Counted from the stretch's first letter, positions 6,443 to 15,281 are shown. The stretch is DNA of 51,267 nucleotides from an uncultured Prevotella sp. (GCA_934254985.1 CAKQMS010000019.1:1-51267); one strand, 5' to 3'. Notes: generated by a model not told the origin, from the letters alone. A program made the numbers and translations.

Positions 6443-9145
6443 TTACTCGTCGGGGAATAGATTTAGCTGACCTGTTATCTCGTCAATCACCTGCTGTTGA
6501 GTTTTGCCAGCATCAGGGTCGAGGTTCTCGTCCTCTTCGTCTGCATCAGCATCTTCGCCCTCACCCTCGGCAGGAGCCTCAGGGAAACGAGTAGGTTCAA
6601 GTTCCTCAATCTTGTCGATATTGAAAGTAGAGATACGCTTACCCTTAGCCTTGAAGCCCTTGACAGCGATAAAACTGTCGACATCAATCTCGAGCGCAGG
6701 ACGCACAGCATCTACGCCACCGAATGTAACTTGCAGACGTGGATAAACAACATCGGTGAGCAATATTGGTTTGCTGTTTGCATTGTCGCCAAGATAGTTT
6801 TGATGCTTCTTGATAGCCTCCATGAGGAATCGCTTGACATAAGGATAGCCCTCGTTGTCGGCATCGTAGAGCACAGCCGTCCATACCTTGTGAGGTTCCC
6901 ACTTCTCAATACGCTGAATGTTGGTTTCGTAGTGGTTGTTGGCATCGAAGTTGGTGATATAGAATTCGCCATTGTCGAGCACCACGAGTATTGAGTCGCC
7001 ATCCCAGAATTCGCCAAGCAGATTGCCGTGCTCCTCGTAGTTGATGCGGTTAACATCCGGGTCGAACCACACTTTGCGTCCGCCCAGGGTGCTATGTCCG
7101 TGGCTCTTCAGTCCGATGCGGTGAATGCTCTTCTTGGTGAGCAGGTTGCCACGCGAAGCACGTCCCTTGATAAGCACTTCCGAGAAGTCTTTTTCGAGGA
7201 ATATGTTTTGCTTCTTCTTCGTGGTGTCTATGTCGAGCGTCACCTTGATGAGCTCTGCCTCGCCATTAGGGTTGGCGGTGAAATAGATTACGCGCGAACC
7301 AGGAGTACCCAAGGTCAAGTCGTATTCCTTGTCGCGAGTGATGCTCGTCACGTTGAATCGCTTGATGTAATAGAATCCCTTCTTGCCATCACGATACACG
7401 GCATTATAGGTCGTTCGCTTATCGTTGCGCTTAAACACCTGTACATGCATCACGTTTTTGCCCACGAATATCTTGTCAGCCACCTTTATCACCTTATATT
7501 TACCATCCTTATAGAACAGTATGATGTCGTCGATGTCGGAGCAGTTGCACACATATTCGTCCTTCTTCAAGCCCGTGCCCACGAAGCCCTCTTGGCGGTT
7601 GATATAAAGCTTTTCGTTAGCCTCTACCACCTTGGTTGCCTCGATGGTGTCAAACGAGCGTATCTCGGTTAGGCGAGGATGATCCTTGCCATATTTATCG
7701 AGTATGAACTTAAACCAGTTGATGGTTACATCTGTCATGTGAGCCAAGTCGTGGTCGATGCCCTTTATCTCGTCTTTGATGCGGGCAATGAGTTCGTCGG
7801 CCTTATCCTTATTGAACTTCAGTATGCGTTGCATCTTAATCTCCATGAGTCGGAGAATATCGTCGCGAGTAACCTCACGCACAAAACTTGGTTTGAAAGG
7901 AGTAAGCTTCTCGTCGATGAAAGCCACAGCCTCGTCCATGCTCTTAGCCTGCTCAAAGCGGCGCTCCTTATACATGCGCTCCTCGATAAATATCTTTTCG
8001 AGCGAAGAGAAGAAGAGTTGCTCCATGAGTTCGCCGCGACGTATTTGGAGTTCTTTGCGCAGCAGTCCCATAGTGCAGTCGGTAGAATGGCGAAGCACAT
8101 CGCTAACTGTAAGGAACTGCGGTTTGTTGTCTTCTATGACACAGCAGTTTGGCGAAATGTTAATCTCGCAATCAGAGAAAGCATAGAGAGCGTCGAGAGT
8201 CTTGTCCGACGATACTCCAGGAGCGAGATGCACCTGAATCTCAACCTCAGCCGACGTCATGTCGTCAACCTTCTTAACCTTTATCTTTCCCTTTTCAACA
8301 GCCTTCAGAATAGACTCTTTCAATGTATCGGCAGTCTTGCCGAAAGGCAGGTCGCGGATAACGAGAGTCTTGTTGTCCAGCTTCTCTATCTTTGCTCTCA
8401 CCTTCAGCACACCGCCACGCTGACCGTCGTTGTATCTACTAACGTCGATAGAGCCGCCAGTAGGGAAGTCAGGATAGAGAGTAAATGGTTCGCCTTTTAG
8501 GTAGGCAATGGCAGCCTCGCAGATTTCGCAGAAGTTGTGAGGCAGAATCTTTGAGCTCAAACCTACGGCAATACCCTCAGCACCTTGCGCCAACAGCAAT
8601 GGGAATTTCACAGGGAGCGCAATCGGCTCCTTGTTACGGCCATCATAAGACATCTGCCAATTAGTTGTCTTAGGATTAAAAACGGTGTCGAGGGCAAACT
8701 TGGACAGTCGCGCCTCAATATATCGAGGAGCGGCAGCACGGTCGCCAGTAAGTATGTTTCCCCAGTTTCCCTGAGTGTCGATGAGCAGATTCTTCTGTCC
8801 CAGCTGCACCAAGGCGTCGCCAATAGAAGCATCGCCATGAGGGTGGAACTGCATGGTGTGGCCCACGATGTTAGCCACCTTGTTGTAGCGTCCGTCGTCC
8901 ATACGCTTCATAGAGTGCAAGATACGGCGCTGCACAGGCTTCAAACCATCCTCGATACTTGGCACCGCACGTTCAAGAATAACGTACGAAGCATAGTCGA
9001 GAAACCAGTTTTGGTACATGCCACTAAGATGGTGAACGGCAGAAGCATCAAACCTGTTCACAGGCTTGTAGTCAGAATGCTGTTCCGTGGTCTCGTTCAC
9101 GTTGTCGTTTTCCATTGTTCCCTCGTCTTTGATATTGTCGTCCAT
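6443..9145 (-). CDS. parC: DNA topoisomerase IV subunit A
   Basis: This 900-residue subunit is the DNA-cleaving A subunit of topoisomerase IV, which separates linked daughter chromosomes together with ParE (not in this window). The conserved GyrA/ParC core begins at YASYVILERAVPSIEDGLKP. HPHGD lies at 101-105 and the active-site Tyr142 in APRYIEARLS. The body continues through LPVKFPLLLAQGAEGIAVG and a long coiled region, then the C-terminal propeller part (CNCSDIDDI..., GRASRGN). The tail is highly acidic and ends in LNLFPDE. Bacteroidota ParC is typically this long. The ATG at 9145 is preferred; the longer frame uses GTG at 9190. A TAcTTTTG promoter lies 85 bp upstream. Confidence 0.93.
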   Translation of the reverse strand: MDDNIKDEGTMENDNVNETTEQHSDYKPVNRFDASAVHHLSGMYQNWFLDYASYVILERAVPSIEDGLKPVQRRILHSMKRMDDGRYNKVANIVGHTMQFHPHGDASIGDALVQLGQKNLLIDTQGNWGNILTGDRAAAPRYIEARLSKFALDTVFNPKTTNWQMSYDGRNKEPIALPVKFPLLLAQGAEGIAVGLSSKILPHNFCEICEAAIAYLKGEPFTLYPDFPTGGSIDVSRYNDGQRGGVLKVRAKIEKLDNKTLVIRDLPFGKTADTLKESILKAVEKGKIKVKKVDDMTSAEVEIQVHLAPGVSSDKTLDALYAFSDCEINISPNCCVIEDNKPQFLTVSDVLRHSTDCTMGLLRKELQIRRGELMEQLFFSSLEKIFIEERMYKERRFEQAKSMDEAVAFIDEKLTPFKPSFVREVTRDDILRLMEIKMQRILKFNKDKADELIARIKDEIKGIDHDLAHMTDVTINWFKFILDKYGKDHPRLTEIRSFDTIEATKVVEANEKLYINRQEGFVGTGLKKDEYVCNCSDIDDIILFYKDGKYKVIKVADKIFVGKNVMHVQVFKRNDKRTTYNAVYRDGKKGFYYIKRFNVTSITRDKEYDLTLGTPGSRVIYFTANPNGEAELIKVTLDIDTTKKKQNIFLEKDFSEVLIKGRASRGNLLTKKSIHRIGLKSHGHSTLGGRKVWFDPDVNRINYEEHGNLLGEFWDGDSILVVLDNGEFYITNFDANNHYETNIQRIEKWEPHKVWTAVLYDADNEGYPYVKRFLMEAIKKHQNYLGDNANSKPILLTDVVYPRLQVTFGGVDAVRPALEIDVDSFIAVKGFKAKGKRISTFNIDKIEELEPTRFPEAPAEGEGEDADADEEDENLDPDAGKTQQQVIDEITGQLNLFPDE

Positions 9146-9229
9146 ATTGCTGTTGGTAATTTCAAAGTTACAGTCATTTTCCCACCTCACGAATCAACAG
9201 AGCGTGATTAGGGAAATTAACATTATCGG

Positions 9230-9237
9230 CAAAAGTA
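9230..9237 (-). promoter_or_regulatory. -7 promoter motif for the parC operon
   Basis: TACTTTTG then C on the minus strand fits TAnnTTTG, 85 bp before the chosen start (40 bp before the alternative GTG start at 9190). Confidence 0.5.
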
Positions 9238-9312
9238 CATAAAAAAAATGATATGGCAAACAGATTATAAAGTTTTCACACCTTATATTATCGCTATTCG
9301 GATAAAAAAATG

Positions 9313-9320
9313 TATCTTTG
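9313..9320 (+). promoter_or_regulatory. -7 promoter motif for glyS
   Basis: TATCTTTG then CA lies 29 bp before the ATG at 9349. It overlaps the alternative upstream start at 9310, which rules that start out. Confidence 0.7.
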
Positions 9321-9348
9321 CAGCCAAATACGTAATCAAATATATATT

Positions 9349-10893
9349 ATGGCACAACAAGAAGATGTATTTAAGAAAATTATAAGCCATTGCAAAGAGT
9401 ATGGCTTTGTATTTCCAAGTAGCGAGATTTATGATGGTCTTGCAGCCGTTTACGACTACGGACAGAACGGTGTAGAATTGAAGAACAATATCAAGCAATA
9501 TTGGTGGAAGAGCATGGTGCTTCTACATGAGAATATCGTAGGTATCGACTCAGCCATCTTTATGCACCCGACAATATGGAAGGCCAGCGGCCACGTTGAC
9601 GCATTCAACGACCCTCTCATCGACAACCGCGACTCTAAGAAGCGCTATCGTGCCGATGTATTGATCGAGGATCAGATTGCAAAATACGATGAGAAGATTC
9701 AGAAGGAAGTTGCTAAGGCACGCAAGCGCTTTGGCGATTCGTTCGACGAAGAGAAATATATGGAAACCAGCGAGCGCGTCAAGGAGACTAAGGCTAAGCG
9801 TGATGCTCTTCACGAGCGCTATACTGAAGCTATGCAGGGACCAGACCTTGAGGCTTTGAAGCAGATTATCCTTGACGAAGAAATCGTTGACCCTATCAGC
9901 GGTACAAAGAACTGGACCGACGTTCGTCAGTTCAACCTTATGTTCTCTACCGAGATGGGAGCAAGCGCTGATGCTGCCATGAAGGTCTACTTGCGCCCAG
10001 AGACAGCACAGGGTATCTTTGTCAACTACCTTAACGTTCAGAAGACTGGCCGTATGAAGATTCCTTTCGGAATTGCTCAGATTGGTAAGGCTTTCCGCAA
10101 CGAGATTGTAGCTCGCCAGTTTATTTTCCGTATGCGCGAGTTCGAGCAGATGGAGATGCAGTTCTTCGTTAAGCCAGGCACAGAGCTTGAATGGTTCCCT
10201 AAGTGGAAGCAGACTCGTATGGCATGGCACCAGGCTCTCGGCTTCGGTGCAGAAAACTATCGTTTCCACGACCACGAGAAGTTGGCTCACTATGCTAATG
10301 CAGCTACCGACATCGAGTTCAAGATGCCATTCGGATTCAAGGAAGTGGAGGGTATTCACAGCCGTACCAACTTCGACCTCTCTCAGCATGAGAAGTTCTC
10401 AGGCAAGAGCATCAAATACTTCGATCCTCAGACCAACGAGAGCTACACTCCATACGTTATCGAGACCTCTATCGGTGTCGACCGTATGTTCCTCTCTATC
10501 ATGTGCCACGCATACGACGAGGAGAAGCTCGAGAATGGCGAAACACGCGTAGTATTGAAGTTGCCAGCAGCTCTTGCTCCTGTCAAGCTTGCCGTAATGC
10601 CATTGGTAAAGAAAGACGGTCTGCCAGAGAAGGCTCGCGAGATTATCAACAACTTGAAGTTCCACTTCAACTGCCAGTACGACGAGAAGGACTCTATCGG
10701 AAAGCGCTATCGTCGTCAGGATGCCATCGGTACTCCATTCTGCGTAACCGTCGACCACGACACATTGAACGACAACTGCGTAACTCTCCGCTATCGTGAC
10801 ACCATGAAGCAGGAGCGTGTAGCTATCTCTGAACTCAACTCTATCATCGAGGATCAGGTTAGCATCGCAAGCTTGCTCAAGAAGTTGCAATAA
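9349..10893 (+). CDS. glyS: Glycyl-tRNA synthetase (class II, single-chain)
   Basis: This 514-residue enzyme attaches glycine to tRNA-Gly. It is the single-polypeptide form used by Bacteroidota and eukaryotes rather than the GlyQ/GlyS tetramer. Landmarks are the N-terminal VFPSSEIYDGLAAVYDYGQN, LMFSTEMGAS and YLRPETAQGIFVNY. Class II motif 2 is FRNEIVARQFIFRMREFEQM, followed by GIHSRTNFDLSQHEKFSGK and motif 3 ETSIGVDRMFLSIM. An anticodon-binding domain (LAPVKLAVMPL..., RYRRQDAIGTPFCVTVD) ends the protein. The ATG at 9349 was chosen because the promoter lies just upstream. An FKBP gene follows after 9 bp. Confidence 0.95.
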   Translation: MAQQEDVFKKIISHCKEYGFVFPSSEIYDGLAAVYDYGQNGVELKNNIKQYWWKSMVLLHENIVGIDSAIFMHPTIWKASGHVDAFNDPLIDNRDSKKRYRADVLIEDQIAKYDEKIQKEVAKARKRFGDSFDEEKYMETSERVKETKAKRDALHERYTEAMQGPDLEALKQIILDEEIVDPISGTKNWTDVRQFNLMFSTEMGASADAAMKVYLRPETAQGIFVNYLNVQKTGRMKIPFGIAQIGKAFRNEIVARQFIFRMREFEQMEMQFFVKPGTELEWFPKWKQTRMAWHQALGFGAENYRFHDHEKLAHYANAATDIEFKMPFGFKEVEGIHSRTNFDLSQHEKFSGKSIKYFDPQTNESYTPYVIETSIGVDRMFLSIMCHAYDEEKLENGETRVVLKLPAALAPVKLAVMPLVKKDGLPEKAREIINNLKFHFNCQYDEKDSIGKRYRRQDAIGTPFCVTVDHDTLNDNCVTLRYRDTMKQERVAISELNSIIEDQVSIASLLKKLQ

Positions 10894-10902
10894 TAAACAT
10901 AT

Positions 10903-11478
10903 ATGAAGCATTACACATTATTATATATAATGGCAGCCATGATGTCGCTGTTCTTGTTGCCTTCGTGCAGCGAGAGCGACGACACCGTGGAAGAATATCC
11001 TAACTGGAAAGCCACCAACGAGGCTTATTGGAACAATCTCTATACTACTACAGAGACTGCCATAGCCAATGGTGACACCAACTGGAAGATACTGCGCAAA
11101 TGGTCGCTCGAAGACTCCTTGAAGGTCGACAACTCCAACTTCGTTGTGGTGCATGTCGATAAGCAGGGTACTGGCGCACCCCTTACCAACAACACCGATT
11201 CGGCTGTTGTCTACTACGAGGGTCGCCTGTTGCCATCTGTATCTTATCCTTCAGGCTATGTTTTCGATTCCAAGATGCCTCCTACTCAGCTCCCTGTAAC
11301 ATTCTATACAGGCTCGTTGGTAGATGGTTTCACCACAGCATTGCTAAATATGCGCAAGGGCGACTCGTGGACAGTCTACATGCCTTACCAGTTAGGCTAC
11401 GGCACCACAGGCAGCAGCAGTAGTATTCCGGGATATTCTGTTCTGACATTCAAGATACAGCTCGTAGACTTCAAGTAA
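10903..11478 (+). CDS. FKBP-type peptidyl-prolyl isomerase lipoprotein
   Basis: This 191-residue protein has a lipoprotein signal with Cys22 (LFLLPSC), so it is anchored in the envelope. The C-terminal half is an FKBP domain: VVYYEGRLL (substrate-strand region), VFDSK, then FYTGSLVDGFTTALLNMRKG and YMPYQLGYG, followed by IPGYSVLTFKIQLVDF. It is expected to catalyse prolyl cis-trans isomerisation and assist folding of exported proteins. It sits 9 bp behind glyS and shares its terminator at 11512-11560, so the two form an operon. Confidence 0.88.
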   Translation: MKHYTLLYIMAAMMSLFLLPSCSESDDTVEEYPNWKATNEAYWNNLYTTTETAIANGDTNWKILRKWSLEDSLKVDNSNFVVVHVDKQGTGAPLTNNTDSAVVYYEGRLLPSVSYPSGYVFDSKMPPTQLPVTFYTGSLVDGFTTALLNMRKGDSWTVYMPYQLGYGTTGSSSSIPGYSVLTFKIQLVDFK

Positions 11479-11511
11479 CCACTCCTGAAGTCGACATATA
11501 AATTCATAAGT

Positions 11512-11560
11512 AAGAATTCAAAATCCAAGGTCTATAGCTTGGGTTTTGAATTCTTGTTTT
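11512..11560 (+). terminator. Intrinsic terminator of the glyS-FKBP operon
   Basis: Two 18-nt arms, 11512-11529 and 11538-11555, pair with one mismatch (17 of 18) around an 8-nt loop (gtctatag). A short T-rich tail follows (TTGTTTTGTT). Confidence 0.8.
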
Positions 11561-11619
11561 GTTATAAAATTCCCTATTATCCCTAATCTGATAGTTTTAA
11601 CTCTTAATACCATATCTCC

Positions 11620-12969
11620 GTGCGCAAGAGCGAAGCATTATTGGCAAAGATACGCGGTCAGCAAGAAATGACACGCAAAGAGATGTTCAACCTCATCGTA
11701 GAGTTGAGCATACCATCGATATTGGCACAAATCACCACCGTAATGATGTTTTTCATCGATGCCGCCATGGTAGGTCATCTTGGCACCAAGGCATCAGCGG
11801 CAATAGGACTTGTGGAATCGTCGACATGGCTTTGCGGTAGCATCAATTCTGCTGTAGCCATGGGCTTCTCCGTACAGGTGGCTCATTTCATAGGCTCCAA
11901 CGACTTTGTCAAAGCTCGCGAAGTGTTCCGCCATGGCATTCGCTTTGCCCTGATATTCTCCACCATCGTTGCCCTTGTCGGCATCAGCATAAGCGGTCGT
12001 CTGCCTTATTGGCTTGGTGGCGACGCCTCCATAGCAGGTGATGCCTCCATGTATTTCATGATCTTCATGATGGCAATACCGGCATTCCAGATGTCGAGCC
12101 TTTCTGCCAACATGCTGAAATGTTCAGGCAATATGCGCATACCAAGCATGGTGAGCATCTTGGTTTGCCTGCTCGATGTGGTGTTCAACTATATTTTCAT
12201 CTATCTCCTCGACCTTGGAGTCTGTGGCGCAGCCATAGGCACAGCCATAGCCATTTCTATTGGAGCCATAATTTCGTCATGGTTTGCCATGGTGCGCAGC
12301 TCCATGCTCTCGCTTGTTGGACGAGGCGAACACTTCCGCTATGTCTCCACCTATCTTCGCAATGCCATGGGCATTTCGGCTCCTATGGCTTTCCAAGGCA
12401 TCTTGATGGGAATAGCCCAAGTTGTCAGCACCATGATAGTGGCACCGTTAGGCAACATAGCCATCGCTGCCAACACCTTTGCCATAACCGTCGAGAGCCT
12501 TTGCTACATGCCAGGCTATGGCATTGGCGAAGCAGCCACCACGCTCGTTGGTCAAAGCATCGGAGCCGGGCGTCGCAACCTCTGTCGCTCCTTTGCCGCA
12601 ATGTCTATAAGCTCAGGTATGGTGGTCATGGCATTGATGGGAGTCATCATGTATGTCTTTGCCCCCGAGATGATGGGCTTGCTCACCCCTGTTGCCGACA
12701 TCAAAGCCAACGGAGCAGCAGCCTTGCGAATCGAAGCCTTTGCCGAACCGCTCTTCGCTGCCTCTATCATCGGCTATAGTGTATGTGTGGGAGCTGGCGA
12801 CACCAAGGTTCCTGCCTTGATGAATCTCTTCTCTATGTGGATGGTGCGCCTCTCGCTTGCCGCCCTGCTTGCTCCAAGCTATGGACTGCAAGGAGTGTGG
12901 TTTGCCATGGCTTGCGAACTTGCCTTCCGTGGCTTAATCTTCATTTGGCGAGTGTGGAGGAAAATATAA
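11620..12969 (+). CDS. MATE family efflux transporter
   Basis: This 449-residue polytopic membrane protein has about twelve hydrophobic helices in two repeats, as in the MATE family (sodium- or proton-driven export of cationic drugs and metabolites). Typical segments are LSIPSILAQITTVMMFFIDAAMVG, ALRIEAFAEPLFAAS and PGYGIGEAATTLVGQSIGAG. The frame opens with GTG at 11620. An ATG at 11668 (MTRKEMFNLI) is an alternative start that would still contain all helices. The stop codon marks the beginning of a 38-bp inverted-repeat arm. The substrate cannot be told from sequence. Confidence 0.88.
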   Translation: MRKSEALLAKIRGQQEMTRKEMFNLIVELSIPSILAQITTVMMFFIDAAMVGHLGTKASAAIGLVESSTWLCGSINSAVAMGFSVQVAHFIGSNDFVKAREVFRHGIRFALIFSTIVALVGISISGRLPYWLGGDASIAGDASMYFMIFMMAIPAFQMSSLSANMLKCSGNMRIPSMVSILVCLLDVVFNYIFIYLLDLGVCGAAIGTAIAISIGAIISSWFAMVRSSMLSLVGRGEHFRYVSTYLRNAMGISAPMAFQGILMGIAQVVSTMIVAPLGNIAIAANTFAITVESLCYMPGYGIGEAATTLVGQSIGAGRRNLCRSFAAMSISSGMVVMALMGVIMYVFAPEMMGLLTPVADIKANGAAALRIEAFAEPLFAASIIGYSVCVGAGDTKVPALMNLFSMWMVRLSLAALLAPSYGLQGVWFAMACELAFRGLIFIWRVWRKI

Positions 12970-13282
12970 ATCCTTAATGACCTTAATGACAAATGACCTT
13001 AATGACACAGCAGGTTATTTATATTTGTTTTAATGCTGGAATCTAAAACAAAACTCCACGGCAAGAAATCACCATAAAAAACGAGAGTAGTCGCAATGGT
13101 TAATGCGACTACTCTCGTTGGCTAATGCGACTACTCTCGTTGGCCATTGAGACTATTCTCGTTGGGCTTCGAGACTATTCGCATTTTTTAGACATATTTT
13201 TCTTCGTCTGTGAGTCGAACAAAAACGTGTGATATTTAATCGTGGTCATTAAGGTCATTTGTCATTAAGGTCATTAAGGATT
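12969..13282. repeat. 314-bp element bounded by perfect 38-bp inverted repeats
   Basis: The arms 12969-13006 and 13245-13282 are exact reverse complements over 38 bp and are made of the words CCTTAATGA and CAAATGA. They enclose a region that holds no gene and contains a 22-bp tandem palindromic array (13081-13183). The left arm begins at the last base of the MATE stop codon. The right arm includes the rmuC stop and its last few codons. This accounts for the gene-free gap 12970-13273. Confidence 0.85.
13081..13183. repeat. 22-bp tandem palindromic repeat array
   Basis: TGCGACTACTCTCGT occurs at 13104 and 13126, with diverged copies at 13148 (TGAGACTATTCTCGT) and 13170 (CGAGACTATTCGCA). The period is exactly 22 bp. 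An inverted copy, ACGAGAGTAGTCGCA, precedes them at 13081-13095 and can form a perfect 15-bp hairpin with the first copy (8-nt loop). Confidence 0.85.
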
Positions 13283-14626
13283 TTCGTTTCCTTCTTCTTC
13301 TTCTCCTTCAAGGAATATAAGGTCGTTGGCATCAGTCAACGACTTTTTCTTTTTGTTTTCTTTGGCTCCTGCCTGTATGAGTTTGCGTGCAGCGGTGATG
13401 ATGCTTGGACCACCTTCGGCAGTAGTAATCTTCAGCTTGGTGATTTTTTTGATGGTGTCGTTCATGCTTGTTTCTACATCGCTGAAGCGGAGGCTGAAAT
13501 CTTGCACTCGGTCGATGACGATGTTGGCAGCGTCCATCATTGCCTGCTGATTCTTTAGCTGTTTCACCTGCGTCCACATCATTTCCAATACACGGAGGTT
13601 CATATACATGGTCTGCGGACCGAGTATCAGCACTCCTTCGTCGTAAGCTTCGCGCCAAAGGGTGGTGTCGTTGAGCAACGCAAGGTTTAGTGCGCCCTCG
13701 ATAGGCACATACATTATGGCAAAGTTTAGACGGTTGTAGCCTTCGGGCAAGAACTTGGTGTATTCCTTCTTAGCCAATCGCTTGACCTGTGCTCTGACGC
13801 TGGCAATATGGGCCTTTAGATATTCCGACTTTTCGGGTGTGCCATCTTCGGCATTCATGTAGCGCTCATAGTCGGTGAGCGACATTTTGGAGTCTACGAC
13901 AACATGGCGATTGTTAGGGAAATGGAGAATGAAGTCGGGTATCAAACCCTTGCCATCGTCTCCTCTAAGAGCTTTGCCGCCCTTGTCGCGAAGAGTTTCC
14001 TGGGTGTCGAACTGCTCACCTTCTTTGAGTTCAAGGTCTTCTAATAGCTGTTTGAGCTTCAACTCACCGAAGTTGCCCTGCACCTTAACCTCGCCAGTAA
14101 GAGCACGGGTGAGGCGGTCGGCAGTTTCGCCCAGTTCCTGGCTCTTCTGCATATTAATCTTTATGGTGGCATCGAGACGAGTGAGAGCTTCGCTCTGCTG
14201 TTCCTTGGTTTTGTCGAAAGCCTCTTGCATAGCCTTTAGGCTCTGCTGCAGCGGGTCTATAATCTTAGTCACCTGCTCTTTGTTGCGCTCGCCCAGTTCC
14301 TCTTGTCGGCGCTTCAGCACTTCCTCAGAGGTTGTCTGCATCTGCTCTTTGATGAGCTTCAGCTGGCTCTCCACCTGCTCTTTGTTCATCTCTTTAAGAG
14401 CCTCTATCTGCTTGTCGCTATTCTCTTTAGCCTGCTGGAGCTGTCGCTGATACGACTCTTTGAGTTCTGCATATTGTTTGTCGTAGGCAACCTTTAGTTC
14501 CTCCATCTGCTTTGTGCAGTTAGCGGCATTGGCTTTTTGCACATCGCGGTCGGCGGTGAGGGATACGAGGCGCACGGATAGTGCTATTACTACTGCCACT
14601 AAGGCTATGATGATTGTTAGTGTCAT
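13274..14626 (-). CDS. rmuC: DNA recombination protein RmuC
   Basis: This 450-residue protein has an N-terminal membrane segment (MTLTIIIALVAVVIALSVRL), then a long coiled coil (about residues 25-150, rich in Lys, Glu and Gln). The RmuC domain follows at about 160-400: LTRALTGEVKVQGNFGELKL, GLIPDFILHFPNNRHVVVDS, then MSLTDYERY. RmuC proteins limit inversions and recombination at short inverted repeats and have a nuclease-like fold. The last residues (EEEEGNENP) and the stop lie within the 38-bp inverted-repeat arm. The gene stands alone on its strand, with a REP-like element upstream. Confidence 0.92.
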   Translation of the reverse strand: MTLTIIIALVAVVIALSVRLVSLTADRDVQKANAANCTKQMEELKVAYDKQYAELKESYQRQLQQAKENSDKQIEALKEMNKEQVESQLKLIKEQMQTTSEEVLKRRQEELGERNKEQVTKIIDPLQQSLKAMQEAFDKTKEQQSEALTRLDATIKINMQKSQELGETADRLTRALTGEVKVQGNFGELKLKQLLEDLELKEGEQFDTQETLRDKGGKALRGDDGKGLIPDFILHFPNNRHVVVDSKMSLTDYERYMNAEDGTPEKSEYLKAHIASVRAQVKRLAKKEYTKFLPEGYNRLNFAIMYVPIEGALNLALLNDTTLWREAYDEGVLILGPQTMYMNLRVLEMMWTQVKQLKNQQAMMDAANIVIDRVQDFSLRFSDVETSMNDTIKKITKLKITTAEGGPSIITAARKLIQAGAKENKKKKSLTDANDLIFLEGEEEEGNENP

Positions 14627-14675
14627 GTTTTAATGTTTAGTGTTTAGTGTTTAATGCAGATAGCTCAATTCTTTG

Positions 14676-14729
14676 CTTAAGTGCGACAACCGAGTTGTCG
14701 CAAACCCAACCCGCGGGGCATAGGTTTTC
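14676..14729. repeat. REP-like double palindrome, copy 2
   Basis: The palindrome GCGACAACcgaGTTGTCGC (14683-14701) is followed by a second, weaker hairpin in which AAACC pairs with GGTTT around CCCgcGGG (14702-14727). The element is nearly identical to the copy at 23406-23459 over about 54 bp, with two C/T differences. TTTAGTG-type heptamers precede it at 14630-14655. It lies between rmuC and the 83-residue gene. Confidence 0.85.
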
Positions 14730-14752
14730 TATCTTTGCTCTTCGTTCTTCAC

Positions 14753-15004
14753 TTAGATTCCGAGCATGCGTTCAAGTTGCGCTACTGCCGCTTGCAGATC
14801 TTGATGGAAGCGGGGATGAGATTCGAGGAAGTCGGGGGCACCATTGGAAAGCAAGGCAAGGAGCTGCTTGTCCATATCGTGGACATACTGCGATATTGCA
14901 TATTCGATGTCGTCTTTCTGCCACTCCATGTTAGAGTAAGCATACACTCGCTCCTTCTGATGAAAGAAGGCGTAGGCTGTTTCTATCGTTGCGCGTGGAA
15001 TCAT
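14753..15004 (-). CDS. Conserved small hypothetical protein (83 aa)
   Basis: This 83-residue acidic, helical protein has no signal peptide or membrane segment and no domain that I recognise. Its ATG overlaps the stop of the DUF4250 gene by the ATGA arrangement (15001-15004), which argues strongly that it is real and coupled to that gene. Features seen are a Tyr/Gln-rich N-terminal half (YAFFHQKERVYAYSN) and a helical C-terminus (FHQDLQAAVAQLERML). The function is unknown. Confidence 0.6.
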   Translation of the reverse strand: MIPRATIETAYAFFHQKERVYAYSNMEWQKDDIEYAISQYVHDMDKQLLALLSNGAPDFLESHPRFHQDLQAAVAQLERMLGI

Positions 15005-15201
15005 TCGTCGAAACCTATAGGACGTATTTGGCGTTGGTCGTAGCTATAAACATAGCCGGCATCGTTGAGCTGTTTCAAAATCTCTTCCATATCGCGGCCG
15101 AAAACGTTGCAAATTTCTTCCAACGAGTCGTACTCTCCATCTCTCAATAGCATGTTGACACTCGATACGAGCATACCTGTGTCGTGTGGTAAATAGTCCA
15201 T
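15001..15201 (-). CDS. DUF4250 domain small protein
   Basis: This 66-residue cytoplasmic protein starts MDYLPHDTGMLVSSVNMLLR and continues DSLEEICNVFGRDMEEILKQ, closely matching the DUF4250 pattern (LPhDpxxLlSxVNxxLRD, then a helix-turn-helix-like helix pair). The helices resemble a small winged-helix or ribosome-associated fold, but no function is established. It is translationally coupled to the 83-residue gene downstream and diverges from the dehydrogenase at 15313. Confidence 0.75.
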   Translation of the reverse strand: MDYLPHDTGMLVSSVNMLLRDGEYDSLEEICNVFGRDMEEILKQLNDAGYVYSYDQRQIRPIGFDE

Positions 15202-15281
15202 AATTACTTGTTTATTTTAAATATCATGCGAAATTACAACTATTTTTGGAAATAAGAGCCAATATGTTTGATAAAAATTTA

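Noticed and set aside
7679..8500. 273-codon plus-strand frame inside parC
   Set aside because: Antisense shadow of a highly conserved gene; no domain, and codon pattern follows the parC strand.
9310..9348. Upstream ATG for glycyl-tRNA synthetase
   Set aside because: The TATCTTTG promoter motif at 9313-9320 overlaps it, so it would not be on the transcript.
13081..13183. Possible CRISPR-like array (regular 22-bp repeats)
   Set aside because: Units are 15 bp plus 7-bp near-identical spacers, there is an inverted unit, and no cas genes are present; spacers are far too short.
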